From Flavobacteriia bacterium (GTDB lineage Bacteria > Bacteroidota > Bacteroidia > Flavobacteriales > Weeksellaceae), in contig JACFND010000004.1 in NCBI GenBank assembly GCA_019455045.1, forward strand, positions 1-64,000: a stretch of DNA of 64,000 bases, in the 5' to 3' direction. Below, piece after piece: positions 40,125 to 48,669 of this stretch. Positions within the stretch are counted from its first letter, which is position 1. Every line of letters starts with the position of its first letter. The notes beneath the pieces were generated by a model that was given only the letters and a program-made list of their open reading frames with translations, did not search any database and had not been told where the DNA came from. The translations under genes were made by a program, and so were the position numbers.

Positions 40125-41553
40125 AAGGTATCCTGATGATGAATTCGGTGCCTCTTCCTTCTTCGCTGATGTATCTGATTTCTCCGCTGTAATCTTCGAC
40201 AATCTTTTTGACCATGGCAAGTCCGAGACCGGTTCCGCCGGTGGTGGTTGTAAATTTCGGTTCAAAAATTTTGTCGCCCAAATGCGGCGGAATTCCCATA
40301 CCGTTGTCGGTCACACGGATGATGATAAAGTCTTTGATTTTTTGAAGAAATACGCTGATTTCGGGTTTTCTGTCTTCGGGTATCGCCTGAATTGAATTTT
40401 TGACCAGATTCGTAATGATTCTGATCAGATAAATTCGGTCAAAATTGATTTTCAGTTCTTTTGCAGATGAATTGAATTGCACCGAATCTCTCGGAAAAAC
40501 TTCCAGGGCTGTACGTATGGTTTCTGCCACATCGATCTCTTCATCGTTTCTGACCGGAAGTCTTGCAAAATCAGAAAAAGCTTCAGCAATCGCCGACATG
40601 GTATCGATCTGACTGATCAGCGTTTCTGACAGTTCGTCCAATTTTTCTTTTGCATTCGGATCTTCGGGATTGTATTTTCTCACATAATTCTGAATCAGCA
40701 TCCGCATTGGTGTCAATGGATTTTTGATTTCATGAGCCACCTGTTTTGCCATTTCGCGCCAGGCGTCTTCACGTTCGGTCAGCGCCAGAAGATTTGACTG
40801 ATGATTGAGTTTGTCAAGCATCTCGTTGTATGAATCGACAATCGGTTTGAATTCGTCATTCAGCTCATAACCGATCGGCCGGTTGTGGACGACCACATCG
40901 GTCTGTTTGATTTTGGCAGCAATCAGATCGATTCTTTGTGTAATTTTTTTGGCAAGAAACCATGAAATAAAACCACCGAAAATCAGAATAAAAAACATCA
41001 CACCCGCATATCGGTTGAGCAGTTTGTGCATATTGTTTTTGAGCAGACTGTCGTCAGATTTGTAGGGAATATTGACAATCGCAATCGGATGTCCCTGAAT
41101 ATCATTTAGATATCTGTAGGTGGTCAGAATCTGCTTTCCGCCTTTTGTACGAATCGGAATTTTCAGAAATTCAAGATTTCTCGACAGACTGTCCAGCACC
41201 TGTTTCGGAATCACTCTTTCCACCGGTTCTTCCATTTCGGTCGAAATGATCAGATTTCCGCGGGTGTCAAAAACATTGATATCGGTTTTGTGGATATCGG
41301 AAATGCCGAGAATCGAATTCTGAAGAAGACTGAATATATTGTCCTGAGTGACTTTTACGGGCACTTTGTCGAGCTCGTAATCGATCGATGCAAGCACTTC
41401 TCTTTCTTTGACTTTCAGATTTTCTTCGGCAAAAGACAGACTGTGTTTTCTGTAATTGATCAGCGTTACCATCAAAATCGAAACCGCCGTCAGCAGGATT
41501 ACCAGAAACAGCGCCAGAAATATTTTTTGAGATAACCTGAGGTGATTGAACAT
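40105..41553 (-). CDS. Membrane sensor histidine kinase (NtrY-like)
   Basis: A 482-residue kinase: membrane helix (about 10-31), periplasmic sensor region (32-182), second helix (183-201), HAMP (202-255), HisKA with the phospho-acceptor His274 in QVAHEIKNPLTPM, and HATPase_c (N box NLVKNSIQAI, G1 DNGMGIP, G2 GGTGLGLAMVKK). The KNPLTPMR variant is typical of NtrY-type kinases. No response regulator is nearby, so it is an orphan. First gene of a run of minus-strand genes: it is three bases downstream of ribE and overlaps trmN6. Confidence 0.92.
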   Translation of the reverse strand: MFNHLRLSQKIFLALFLVILLTAVSILMVTLINYRKHSLSFAEENLKVKEREVLASIDYELDKVPVKVTQDNIFSLLQNSILGISDIHKTDINVFDTRGNLIISTEMEEPVERVIPKQVLDSLSRNLEFLKIPIRTKGGKQILTTYRYLNDIQGHPIAIVNIPYKSDDSLLKNNMHKLLNRYAGVMFFILIFGGFISWFLAKKITQRIDLIAAKIKQTDVVVHNRPIGYELNDEFKPIVDSYNEMLDKLNHQSNLLALTEREDAWREMAKQVAHEIKNPLTPMRMLIQNYVRKYNPEDPNAKEKLDELSETLISQIDTMSAIAEAFSDFARLPVRNDEEIDVAETIRTALEVFPRDSVQFNSSAKELKINFDRIYLIRIITNLVKNSIQAIPEDRKPEISVFLQKIKDFIIIRVTDNGMGIPPHLGDKIFEPKFTTTTGGTGLGLAMVKKIVEDYSGEIRYISEEGRGTEFIIRIPYVRSVF

Positions 41554-41555
41554 TT

Positions 41556-42143
41556 TTACTGATTCATTAATCTTTTTACATATTTCCCGATGATGTCAAA
41601 TTCGAGATTCACACGATCGCCCGGTTTCAAATCCTTCAGATTGGTGTGCTCCAAGGTATATGGAATGATTGCCACCGAAAATTCACCCGGCGCCGAATCC
41701 ACAACCGTCAGACTGATTCCGTTGACACAGACCGAACCTTTTTCAACCGTTACATTTCCGGTCGATTTTTCATCATATTCAAATAAAAAAAGACTGCTTC
41801 CGTCCTGATTGGTAACTGATTTAAGTATTGCCGTCTGATCGACATGACCCTGAACGATATGGCCGTCCAAACGTTCATTCAGCCGCATACAGCGTTCCAG
41901 ATTGACCCGACTGTTTTCTTTCAGTTCACCCAAATTTGATCTTTTGAGCGTCTCGTCAATCGCAGTCACACAATACTGATTGCCTGAAATTTCTGTAACC
42001 GTCAGACAGACACCGTTGTGCGAAATGCTCTGATCGATTTTCAGTTCATCCGTAAAATCAGATTCGATCCAAATGTTCAGATTTGAATCCTGTCTTTTAG
42101 TTTTTTTTACAATTCCGATGGTTTCAATAATTCCTGTGAACAA
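41556..42143 (-). CDS. ribE: Riboflavin synthase, alpha subunit
   Basis: A 195-residue enzyme made of two tandem lumazine-binding domains. Each repeat shows the family pattern: MFTGIIETIG with ISHNGVCLTVTEI, then DGHIVQGHVDQTA with VCVNGISLTVVD. It dismutates two 6,7-dimethyl-8-ribityllumazine molecules to riboflavin. Part of a minus-strand unit running from the M28 peptidase gene (ten bases upstream) to the sensor kinase. Other rib genes are not in the window. Confidence 0.95.
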   Translation of the reverse strand: MFTGIIETIGIVKKTKRQDSNLNIWIESDFTDELKIDQSISHNGVCLTVTEISGNQYCVTAIDETLKRSNLGELKENSRVNLERCMRLNERLDGHIVQGHVDQTAILKSVTNQDGSSLFLFEYDEKSTGNVTVEKGSVCVNGISLTVVDSAPGEFSVAIIPYTLEHTNLKDLKPGDRVNLEFDIIGKYVKRLMNQ

Positions 42144-42152
42144 AGCGCTAAA

Positions 42153-43301
42153 TTATTTGTGTTGAACGATGATTTTATATGAATTTTGGTCAATTCTCAG
42201 AATATAATTTCCGTTTGGCAGCTGTGAAGTGCTGATTATCAAATCCCGATCCAATTTTTCAGCAGACTGAAAAACCGTTCTTCCCGAAAAATCAATCAGA
42301 CTGATTTGTTTCAGCTGATTGGTCGGCTGAGCCTTAATTGTAATCAACTGATCAGCCGGATTCGGATAAACTATGAACCGGTTCAGATCCGAATCATTCA
42401 CACCCATATTCTGATAAGCTTTAGCAAAATAGGCGAGTGCACCTGCAGATCCTTTTGCAATTTGAAACACATATTCCGGGTCCATATTTTCAAGCGTATC
42501 GGTCGGTGTGTGCGGATGATCCGATTCGTTGTATTCATACAGTCCGGTGATCACATAACCGGCATCCTGAAACGGAATATAATCCGATCCGTATGCAATA
42601 TCGGTCACGGTTCCCAAATCTGAATAAAGCGAAATACAGTTTGAAAGTTCCTGGGTGATCTGAGCAGATTCTGAATCGTTTCCGTGCGGCTGAAATATAT
42701 CTTTTTCGCAAACGACTTTGTTGTTGTTCATTCCGGCAACTCCGCCCACCTGATCGATATTAAAAACCAGTCTGATGTCAAGATTTTGTGGAATGACCAC
42801 TTCGTCCACATACTGCTGACTGCCGATCAGCCCCCATTCTTCCGCCGTGAAATGGATGAATTTGATCGAATATTCGGTCTGAACATTTGCAAATATTCTC
42901 GCCAATTCCATCAAAATTGAAGTGCCGCTTCCATTGTCATTGGTTCCGGGTCCGTTAATTGTATCATAATGCGCATCGATGATGACATAGGTATCCGGAT
43001 AAACGGTTCCGGTTTTGGTCACAATCAGATTTGAACCGGTTTCGCCATACGCACTGACGGTTTGGGTTTCAATATCCGTATATCCCATTGACTGATAAAA
43101 TGAAATCAGCCAGTTGAGCGCCTCATCTTCTTCCTGAGATCCGAAAGTTTTGACACCGAAATTTTCAAAATCGGTCAGATGCTGAAGGATGTTGCTCTGA
43201 CTGACCTGATTGGCCAAAGTCTGATGAAACGGGTTAAGGGTTTGTGCAAAGTTTTGAATCGTAAAGAGGAAGGTGAACAGAAATCCGATAAAAACTTTCA
43301 T
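42153..43301 (-). CDS. Secreted M28 family metallopeptidase with T9SS tail
   Basis: A 382-residue protein: signal peptide MKVFIGFLFTFLFTIQNFAQ, an M28 zinc aminopeptidase domain with DAHYDT (His111, Asp113), NDNGSGTS (Asp122) and TAEEWGLIGS (Glu154 base, Glu155 ligand), and a C-terminal T9SS sorting domain beginning FIVYPNPADQLITI. M28 enzymes trim N-terminal residues from peptides. It is exported through the outer membrane and either surface-bound or released. No -7 element of consensus form is visible between it and the terminator upstream. Confidence 0.93.
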   Translation of the reverse strand: MKVFIGFLFTFLFTIQNFAQTLNPFHQTLANQVSQSNILQHLTDFENFGVKTFGSQEEDEALNWLISFYQSMGYTDIETQTVSAYGETGSNLIVTKTGTVYPDTYVIIDAHYDTINGPGTNDNGSGTSILMELARIFANVQTEYSIKFIHFTAEEWGLIGSQQYVDEVVIPQNLDIRLVFNIDQVGGVAGMNNNKVVCEKDIFQPHGNDSESAQITQELSNCISLYSDLGTVTDIAYGSDYIPFQDAGYVITGLYEYNESDHPHTPTDTLENMDPEYVFQIAKGSAGALAYFAKAYQNMGVNDSDLNRFIVYPNPADQLITIKAQPTNQLKQISLIDFSGRTVFQSAEKLDRDLIISTSQLPNGNYILRIDQNSYKIIVQHK

Positions 43302-43330
43302 TTAAAATTTTTAGTAAAATTACGACAAAA

Positions 43331-43365
43331 AACGAAAAACCCTTTAACTCGGTTGAATTAAAGGG
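43331..43365 (-). terminator. Intrinsic terminator of the bacilliredoxin gene
   Basis: Stem CCCTTTAA (43340-43347) / TTAAAGGG (43358-43365), ten-base loop. On the minus strand it is followed by U-rich sequence from the A-tracts at 43327-43339. Confidence 0.75.
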
Positions 43366-43389
43366 CTTTAAATTTATCGGTTCAAATCA

Positions 43390-43800
43390 TCAGACATATT
43401 CTTCGTATGCCTGTCTCAGATTTTCTGCAATTGCTTCTGCACGATGACCTTCTATATGATATCTTTCCAGCATGTGCACCAGTTCGCCGTCTTTGAAAAG
43501 CGCAACTGAAGGTGAGCTTGGCGGGAATGGCAGCATATATTCTCTCATTCTTTCGGTTGAATCATAATCATAACCTGCAAATACGGTCACCAGATGATCG
43601 GGCTTTTTATTTCCGTCAAGCGACAAAACCACACCCGGACGAGCAGCACCGGCAGCACAGCCGCAAACGCTGTTCACCATCACCAGAGTGGTTCCTTTTC
43701 TTTTCATTGCTTCGTCCACCATTTCTTTGGTGGTCAGATCTTCAAATCCCCTTGAAGTGAGCTGATCCTTCATTGGGGTTACTATTTCTTCGGGATACAT
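43390..43800 (-). CDS. BrxA/BrxB family bacilliredoxin
   Basis: A 136-residue thioredoxin-fold protein. The family's CGC redox motif is at Cys46-Gly47-Cys48 (NSVCGCAAGAARPG), and MYPEEIVTPM and FPPSSPSVALFKDGELVHMLERYHIEG are characteristic. In Bacillus these proteins remove bacillithiol from oxidised proteins; Bacteroidota members presumably act on a related low-molecular thiol. Has its own promoter element and terminator. Confidence 0.93.
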   Translation of the reverse strand: MYPEEIVTPMKDQLTSRGFEDLTTKEMVDEAMKRKGTTLVMVNSVCGCAAGAARPGVVLSLDGNKKPDHLVTVFAGYDYDSTERMREYMLPFPPSSPSVALFKDGELVHMLERYHIEGHRAEAIAENLRQAYEEYV

Positions 43801-43822
43801 TTTATTTAAATTTAAATTTGTA

Positions 43823-43830
43823 CAAAATTA
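43823..43830 (-). promoter_or_regulatory. -7 promoter element of the bacilliredoxin gene
   Basis: The minus strand reads TAATTTTG, fitting TAnnTTTG, 23 bases upstream of the ATG at 43800. Confidence 0.45.
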
Positions 43831-43859
43831 ATGATTCTTTCTTATATCGCAGAATGAAT

Positions 43860-43867
43860 TAACTTTG
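43860..43867 (+). promoter_or_regulatory. -7 promoter element of rnpA
   Basis: TAACTTTG (TAnnTTTG), 17 bases before the rnpA ATG. No -33 TTG at proper spacing. It forms a divergent region with the bacilliredoxin promoter. Confidence 0.4.
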
Positions 43868-43884
43868 AAATCCTTTTTCGACAG

Positions 43885-44262
43885 ATGGATTTAAAATTTG
43901 GTCAGGACAGAAAATTAAAAAGCAGAAAACGGATTGAGAATTTGTTTGCTGAAGGCAGTCGGTTTTCAAAATTTCCGGTCACTGCGGTTTATTTTTTTGA
44001 CAGGCAAAAACCTGAATCTTATAAAATCGCAGTCAGCGTTCCCAAAAAGAAAATCAGAAAAGCGGTCGATAGAAATCTGATCAAACGCAGAATCAGAGAA
44101 GCATTCCGGCTGAATCAGCAAAATCTGAAACCCTGCTGCGGTTTGGAAGTCATGTTTATCTTTACCGCAAACGAACCCTTGAGTTTCGCAGTGATCGAGA
44201 AATCTATCCTTTCTTTGATTGATTCTCTAAATTCGGTTTCAGCTGACGATATTTCAGCATAA
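43885..44262 (+). CDS. rnpA: Ribonuclease P protein component
   Basis: A 125-residue basic protein with the RNP motif KAVDRNLIKRRIREAFR and N-terminal RKLKSRKRIENLF, both diagnostic of RnpA. It assists RNase P RNA in trimming tRNA 5' ends. rpmH, its usual partner in other phyla, is not adjacent. The last 59 bases overlap a small membrane-protein gene on the opposite strand. Confidence 0.93.
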   Translation: MDLKFGQDRKLKSRKRIENLFAEGSRFSKFPVTAVYFFDRQKPESYKIAVSVPKKKIRKAVDRNLIKRRIREAFRLNQQNLKPCCGLEVMFIFTANEPLSFAVIEKSILSLIDSLNSVSADDISA

Positions 44263-44419
44263 TCAGAGCGAGCAGCAGTCCGCAGATGCCAGCACCAATC
44301 CCGATTACAAACGGACGGTTCCAATCAGAAAAAAGACTTTCTGAATAATGGTATTTTGCCAGATTGTAAACCAGCGAACCGAGTATGAAAATGATTACGA
44401 TGTATATAAAGGTCTTCAT
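44204..44419 (-). CDS. Small two-helix membrane protein, unknown
   Basis: A 71-residue protein with two membrane helices (MKTFIYIVIIFILGSLVYNLA and VIGIGAGICGLLLALIML) joined by a short loop, and a basic tail. Its ATG lies three bases after the marC stop, so it is the second gene of that operon. Its 3' end overlaps rnpA by 59 bases tail to tail. The hydrophobic pattern and tight spacing support a real gene; function unknown. Confidence 0.65.
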   Translation of the reverse strand: MKTFIYIVIIFILGSLVYNLAKYHYSESLFSDWNRPFVIGIGAGICGLLLALIMLKYRQLKPNLENQSKKG

Positions 44420-44422
44420 AAA

Positions 44423-45022
44423 TTAAAAACTTTGGACAAACAGTGCACCGATATTTGAAACAAACAATTTGACGGCAATCGCCATCAGGATCACACCAAA
44501 AACTTTGTTGAGCACAGACATCAGTCCTTTGCCCAAAATCCTTTCGAGCTTGCCCGCATTTTTGAGTATGACGTACACGATGAACATATTGAGTATGATT
44601 GCGATGATGATGTTGATGTCTGCAAATTCTGCTCTCAGCGTCAGTACGGTGGTCAGTGAACCTGCACCTGCAATCAGCGGAAAAGCGATCGGCACGATGG
44701 ATGCGGATTCTGCAGTGACGCCTTTCTGAATCTGAATCCCGAGGATCATTTCGAGTGCGATGACAAAGATGACGAATGCACCTGCAACCGCAAATGATTC
44801 AACATCGATTCCGATGATATTTAAAATTTTGGTACCGAAAAACAGAAATGAAATCATGATGATACCCGCAACAATTGTGGCTTCTTCTGACTGAATGTGG
44901 CCGACCCTTTTACGGATGTCAACGATCACCGGGATGCTTCCCAGCGAATCGATTACTGCAAAAAGAACCGCAAAGCATGCACCGATTTCTTTAAAAGAAA
45001 ACTTGACAAAAAAATCTTCCAT
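44423..45022 (-). CDS. MarC family integral membrane protein
   Basis: A 199-residue protein with six membrane helices. FAVIDSLGSIPVIVDI and the second-half repeat IAFPLIAGAGSLTTVL are MarC-family signatures. Despite the name, MarC is not a multidrug efflux pump; the family's substrate is not known, and relatives have been proposed to export amino acids. Preceded by a complete promoter and followed by the small membrane-protein gene. Confidence 0.9.
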   Translation of the reverse strand: MEDFFVKFSFKEIGACFAVLFAVIDSLGSIPVIVDIRKRVGHIQSEEATIVAGIIMISFLFFGTKILNIIGIDVESFAVAGAFVIFVIALEMILGIQIQKGVTAESASIVPIAFPLIAGAGSLTTVLTLRAEFADINIIIAIILNMFIVYVILKNAGKLERILGKGLMSVLNKVFGVILMAIAVKLFVSNIGALFVQSF

Positions 45023-45034
45023 TTAAATTTTTTG

Positions 45035-45066
45035 CAAAGTTATGCCCGATGATTGAATTGACACAA
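45035..45066 (-). promoter_or_regulatory. Complete promoter of marC
   Basis: On the minus strand TTG (plus-strand CAA at 45064-45066), a 21-base spacer and TAACTTTG (45035-45042), 13 bases before the ATG at 45022. Confidence 0.6.
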
Positions 45067-45077
45067 TCTGAGCGCTC

Positions 45078-46829
45078 TTATTTTTGAAATGATTTCCAAA
45101 GACTTTCGGTCTCGGCATAACGGCTGTTCAGATCGATGTTTGCTGCACCGAGCCCGTATTTTGAATGTTTGCAGTCGAGCAGCAGCGTTTTCCAGCGGTC
45201 GGCAGCGTCACCAAATTTTTCTTTTAATTTTTGGGCTGCATCATTTTCTGTAAATTCAGAAAGACTGATTCTGCTGAATTGTATTCCGATTTCGGTGAGT
45301 ATTTTTTCCTGAAGATTTAAGAACTCATCCTGTTTTTGTCCGTTTGCAAGTGTCTTCAGTTCAGACAGTTGTTTTGCGATATCAGATTTGAATTCGGAAA
45401 ATAATTGTTTATCTGATTTATGATCTTTTTCTGCAGAATTCTTTTTTCTGAAAATATAAAATACAGCAAATGCCAAAATCAGTCCGCCGAGTATCCAGAT
45501 CCAATTGTTGTCTTTTTCAACCGTTTTGGTCACTCTGTTTTTGACTTCGACCAGACTTTGCGGCAGATCTGACATAAAACTGTTTGGCGCGGGTTCAGTC
45601 TGACTTTCATTTGAAGCCAAATCGCTTTTTGCGGTTTTTCCACTGTCTTTCGGCGGTTGCGGCCCGCTGATTTTCAACTGATAGGCTTTTGAATTCAGTG
45701 TGATGTATTTTCCCTGACCCGGATCAAAATAATTGAAGGCAATCGGTCCGATCGTATAATTTCCGCCGTATTGCGGAACCAGAAGATGGGTTTCAACGAT
45801 TTTTCCTTTCAGCCCGGTCGGTCTCAGATCGTATGCATCTCTCTTTTTGGGCGGATAGGTTTCAATGTTTTCGGGAACGCTCACATCAGGTGCTTTCAGG
45901 GTATTCAGATTTCCGTTCCCTATGATTTCAACTTCCAGATTGATGGTTTCGTTTGATTTTGCCTCGGTTTTGGAAATATTTGTATTGAGCGTGAATTCAC
46001 CGACTGCACCACTGAATTTTGCAGGTCTTCCGGCTGCGGGCAGATTTTTAACATGCATCGTGATCGGTTCGGTCGAAAGCGGAATATTTTCGGCACCGTA
46101 AAAACTTGAAATAAACACATTGATCGAAAACGGATCGATTTCAATGTCACCCGCTCTTTGCGGAAACAGGACATAACGCGCCAATTCTTTTGAAATATAG
46201 GTCCGGCCGTTGACCAGTACCTGTTTTTCACCCTCGTCGTTTCGTTCGCTGATGAATTTTGCAATCACATCATTGAAATCCGGTTCTTTGTAATTTCTGA
46301 GTCTTTGGAAAAGACCGTATTCTCTCGAATACATTTTTACGACCAGTATAACTCCCTGATTGATAAACGGATTTTCGTCAGAAAGTTCAGCGCTGATAAA
46401 TGCTTCGTTCATCCGCTGTCCGGCGGGTTCTTTTGGTTTCAGTCCTTTTTTGACTGTGATTTTGATCGGATCGGTTTTGTATTTTTTTCCGCCCATACTG
46501 ATCAGAGCACTGCCAATATTGTATGTCCCTTCGTGGTCAGCCACCAGAATCGCTTCTATGCCAACCTGATTGATGGCAACACCGTTTGAAAACTGAAAAC
46601 GGTTGATGGTCGATTCGCCCAACTGCTGCAGTCCGCCAAAATCGGGAAGACGAATCGGATGATCCACAGACACATTTTCCTGTCCGTAGGTCAGTACAAA
46701 CTGAACCGAAAAGCGCTCGTTGACTGAGACTTCGGTTTTGTCCGCAACCGATTTGAAAGAAATCTCCTGACTTCTCAGAAGTGAGGTGGTTCCCAAAATC
46801 AATAAAACAAAAAATAGATTTCTTGTCAT
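45078..46829 (-). CDS. batD: BatD family protein
   Basis: A 583-residue exported protein: signal peptide MTRNLFFVLLILGTTSLLRSQ, several Ig-like beta domains of the BatD type (VSVNERFSVQFVLTYG, EPAGQRMNEAFISAELSDENPFINQG, TVKNETINLEVEIIGNGNLNTLKAPDV-like segments), one membrane helix (WIWILGGLILAFAVFYIFR, about 435-453) and a cytoplasmic helical tail. Bat proteins form a membrane complex linked to oxidative-stress tolerance and virulence in Bacteroides and Leptospira. Last gene of the operon; its ATG shares one base with the stop of the TPR gene. Confidence 0.88.
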   Translation of the reverse strand: MTRNLFFVLLILGTTSLLRSQEISFKSVADKTEVSVNERFSVQFVLTYGQENVSVDHPIRLPDFGGLQQLGESTINRFQFSNGVAINQVGIEAILVADHEGTYNIGSALISMGGKKYKTDPIKITVKKGLKPKEPAGQRMNEAFISAELSDENPFINQGVILVVKMYSREYGLFQRLRNYKEPDFNDVIAKFISERNDEGEKQVLVNGRTYISKELARYVLFPQRAGDIEIDPFSINVFISSFYGAENIPLSTEPITMHVKNLPAAGRPAKFSGAVGEFTLNTNISKTEAKSNETINLEVEIIGNGNLNTLKAPDVSVPENIETYPPKKRDAYDLRPTGLKGKIVETHLLVPQYGGNYTIGPIAFNYFDPGQGKYITLNSKAYQLKISGPQPPKDSGKTAKSDLASNESQTEPAPNSFMSDLPQSLVEVKNRVTKTVEKDNNWIWILGGLILAFAVFYIFRKKNSAEKDHKSDKQLFSEFKSDIAKQLSELKTLANGQKQDEFLNLQEKILTEIGIQFSRISLSEFTENDAAQKLKEKFGDAADRWKTLLLDCKHSKYGLGAANIDLNSRYAETESLWKSFQK

Positions 46830-47659
46830 TACCAGTCTTTTTGATTTTTTGTCCGTTTTCCTTTAGTTTTCTGACTCATGATTTTTCTGAGCGTCTCCCG
46901 CTCCTGCTGACCAAGTGCATCCAGCATGTCTTCCTGTCTCATTTCCTCCATAGACTTCGGCTGTTCATTGGTACCGTCCTGGCCTTTTTGGATCTGCTGA
47001 TTCGGATTGGACTGATCGTCTTTTTTGTTTTGTTCGTTATTTCCGTTCTGCTGATTGTCTTTTTGATTTTTGTCCTGCCGGTTTTGCTTGTCTTTATCTG
47101 AATTTTGGTTTTTGTCTTTGTCTTTATCCTGATTCTGATTGTCAGACTTATTTTTATTCTTGTTTTTTGAATCCTGATTATTTTTCCGGTCTTCTTTCTG
47201 CTTTTCTTCCAACTTCTTTTTTGCCAGTGCGTAATTGTATCGGGTCTCGTCGTCGTTCGGATTCAGTTTCAGTGCATCTTTAAAATTCTCGACCGCTTTT
47301 TCATAATTTTTTTCATCCAGATAACTTTTCCCGATGTTGTGATAAGCGCTTGCCTTGTCTGAATTTGAAGCGCTTCCGTTTTGAATGATTTTATCGAAAT
47401 GAGCTCTTGACTGATCATATTTTTTTTGCTGATAAAGCGCGTTTCCGAGATTGTAATTTGCTTTGACCGAATTTTCTTCTTCAGATAAGGCTGTTCTGTA
47501 TTGCGCTTCTGCTTTTTGAAAATCATCCTGATTGTATTCCCTGTTTCCGCGGATTACATAGTCTTTTGATTGGGTATTCTGACCATAGCCAAATTCGCTG
47601 AATGCAGCGACAGTCACCAAAATGAATATGAATTTCAGGTTAGGCATAAATGAGGTCAA
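46829..47659 (-). CDS. batC: BatC-like TPR protein with low-complexity tail
   Basis: A 276-residue protein: signal peptide (MTSFMPNLKFIFILVTVAAFSEFGYGQ; the internal Met5 may be the true start), three TPR units (about 30-150: AEAQYRTALSEEENSVKANYNLGNALYQQ, AYHNIGKSYLDEKNYEKAVENF), then about 90 residues almost wholly of Lys, Asn, Asp and Gln, and a final conserved helix (EEMRQEDMLDALGQQERETL). The TPRs should bind another Bat protein in the periplasm; the tail is disordered. Two bases separate it from batB. Confidence 0.85.
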   Translation of the reverse strand: MTSFMPNLKFIFILVTVAAFSEFGYGQNTQSKDYVIRGNREYNQDDFQKAEAQYRTALSEEENSVKANYNLGNALYQQKKYDQSRAHFDKIIQNGSASNSDKASAYHNIGKSYLDEKNYEKAVENFKDALKLNPNDDETRYNYALAKKKLEEKQKEDRKNNQDSKNKNKNKSDNQNQDKDKDKNQNSDKDKQNRQDKNQKDNQQNGNNEQNKKDDQSNPNQQIQKGQDGTNEQPKSMEEMRQEDMLDALGQQERETLRKIMSQKTKGKRTKNQKDW

Positions 47660-47661
47660 AA

Positions 47662-48669
47662 TTAGAGTTTTTTGTTGTTAAAAAGTTTATACTCAGTTGT
47701 TAAAGTATCTATAAAAATAAACAGGAAAGCAATGCCCAAAAAGTATTGAAAAACATGTCTTTTCCCCATACTCATCGAACTGTTTTTTTCTTCTTTTTCC
47801 TGACGCTTTATAAAATTGTGCAGCCTGTCCAGTGCCGTATTCGTCTGATCGACATGTATATAAAACCCCGATGTAGAACCCGCCAGCGACTGCAGATTTT
47901 TTTCTTCGAGTTTTGAAATCACAGTTTCACCGTAACGGTTCATTTTGTATTCTTTAAATCTGCCGTAATCCATCGGAATCGGCCCGCCTGACGCGGTCCC
48001 AACGCCCATTGAAATAATTTTGATATGATTTTTTTTGGCCAGATTTTCTGATTTTGAGATATTTCCTTCGTTGTCTTCACCATCCGAAATCAGCACCAGC
48101 AATTTTCCGGCAGGCGACACACCTTTGAACATTTCAACTGCTCTTTCTATCACCGAATTAAAATTTGTTCCCTGATTGGTGATCAGTTCGGGTGATGCAG
48201 AATCAATATAAGCCAAAATCGAATTGTAGTCGGTGGTCAGCGGTGAAATCATATAGGCATCACCCGCAAAAACAATCAGTCCGACACGGTCACCGCCAAG
48301 TCTTTCAATCGATTCGGAAATAATTTTTTTTGCTTTTTCCAATCGGCTGGGTGCCACATCTTCAGCGAGTATGCTGTTTGACAGATCGAGCGCATAAATG
48401 ATGTCGGTGCCTTCTCTTTTTGTCTGAACTTCTTCTTCGCCATAGAGCGGATCCATCAGAGCCGCAACACCAAAAAAGAATCCGAAACTGATCAGCAGTG
48501 TCTTGAGCCAAAAATTTTTAGAACGACCGGGGAAAATTCTTGAAACCAGTTCGGGATCTGCGAATTTCCTTCTGGCTCTGTTTCGCCATCGATAGACATA
48601 GATGCCGAGACCGATAAAAACCGGAATGAACAAAAGCCAGATCATATTTTCAGGATGTCCCCACTCCAT
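47662..48669 (-). CDS. batB: BatB-like von Willebrand A protein
   Basis: A 335-residue protein: N-terminal membrane helix, a short charged segment, a second helix (LKTLLISFGFFFGVAALMDPL), then a VWA domain with MIDAS DLSNSI (D-x-S-x-S) and SDGEDNEGN, and a C-terminal helix. VWA domains bind partners through a divalent metal at the MIDAS. One-base overlap with the batA stop. In Bat complexes, BatA and BatB are paired VWA proteins in the inner membrane. Confidence 0.88.
   Translation of the reverse strand: MEWGHPENMIWLLFIPVFIGLGIYVYRWRNRARRKFADPELVSRIFPGRSKNFWLKTLLISFGFFFGVAALMDPLYGEEEVQTKREGTDIIYALDLSNSILAEDVAPSRLEKAKKIISESIERLGGDRVGLIVFAGDAYMISPLTTDYNSILAYIDSASPELITNQGTNFNSVIERAVEMFKGVSPAGKLLVLISDGEDNEGNISKSENLAKKNHIKIISMGVGTASGGPIPMDYGRFKEYKMNRYGETVISKLEEKNLQSLAGSTSGFYIHVDQTNTALDRLHNFIKRQEKEEKNSSMSMGKRHVFQYFLGIAFLFIFIDTLTTEYKLFNNKKL

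Noticed and set aside
41556-43301. FMN riboswitch near riboflavin synthase
   Set aside because: ribE follows the M28 peptidase gene by ten bases, and no FMN-element-like structure is seen upstream of the unit.
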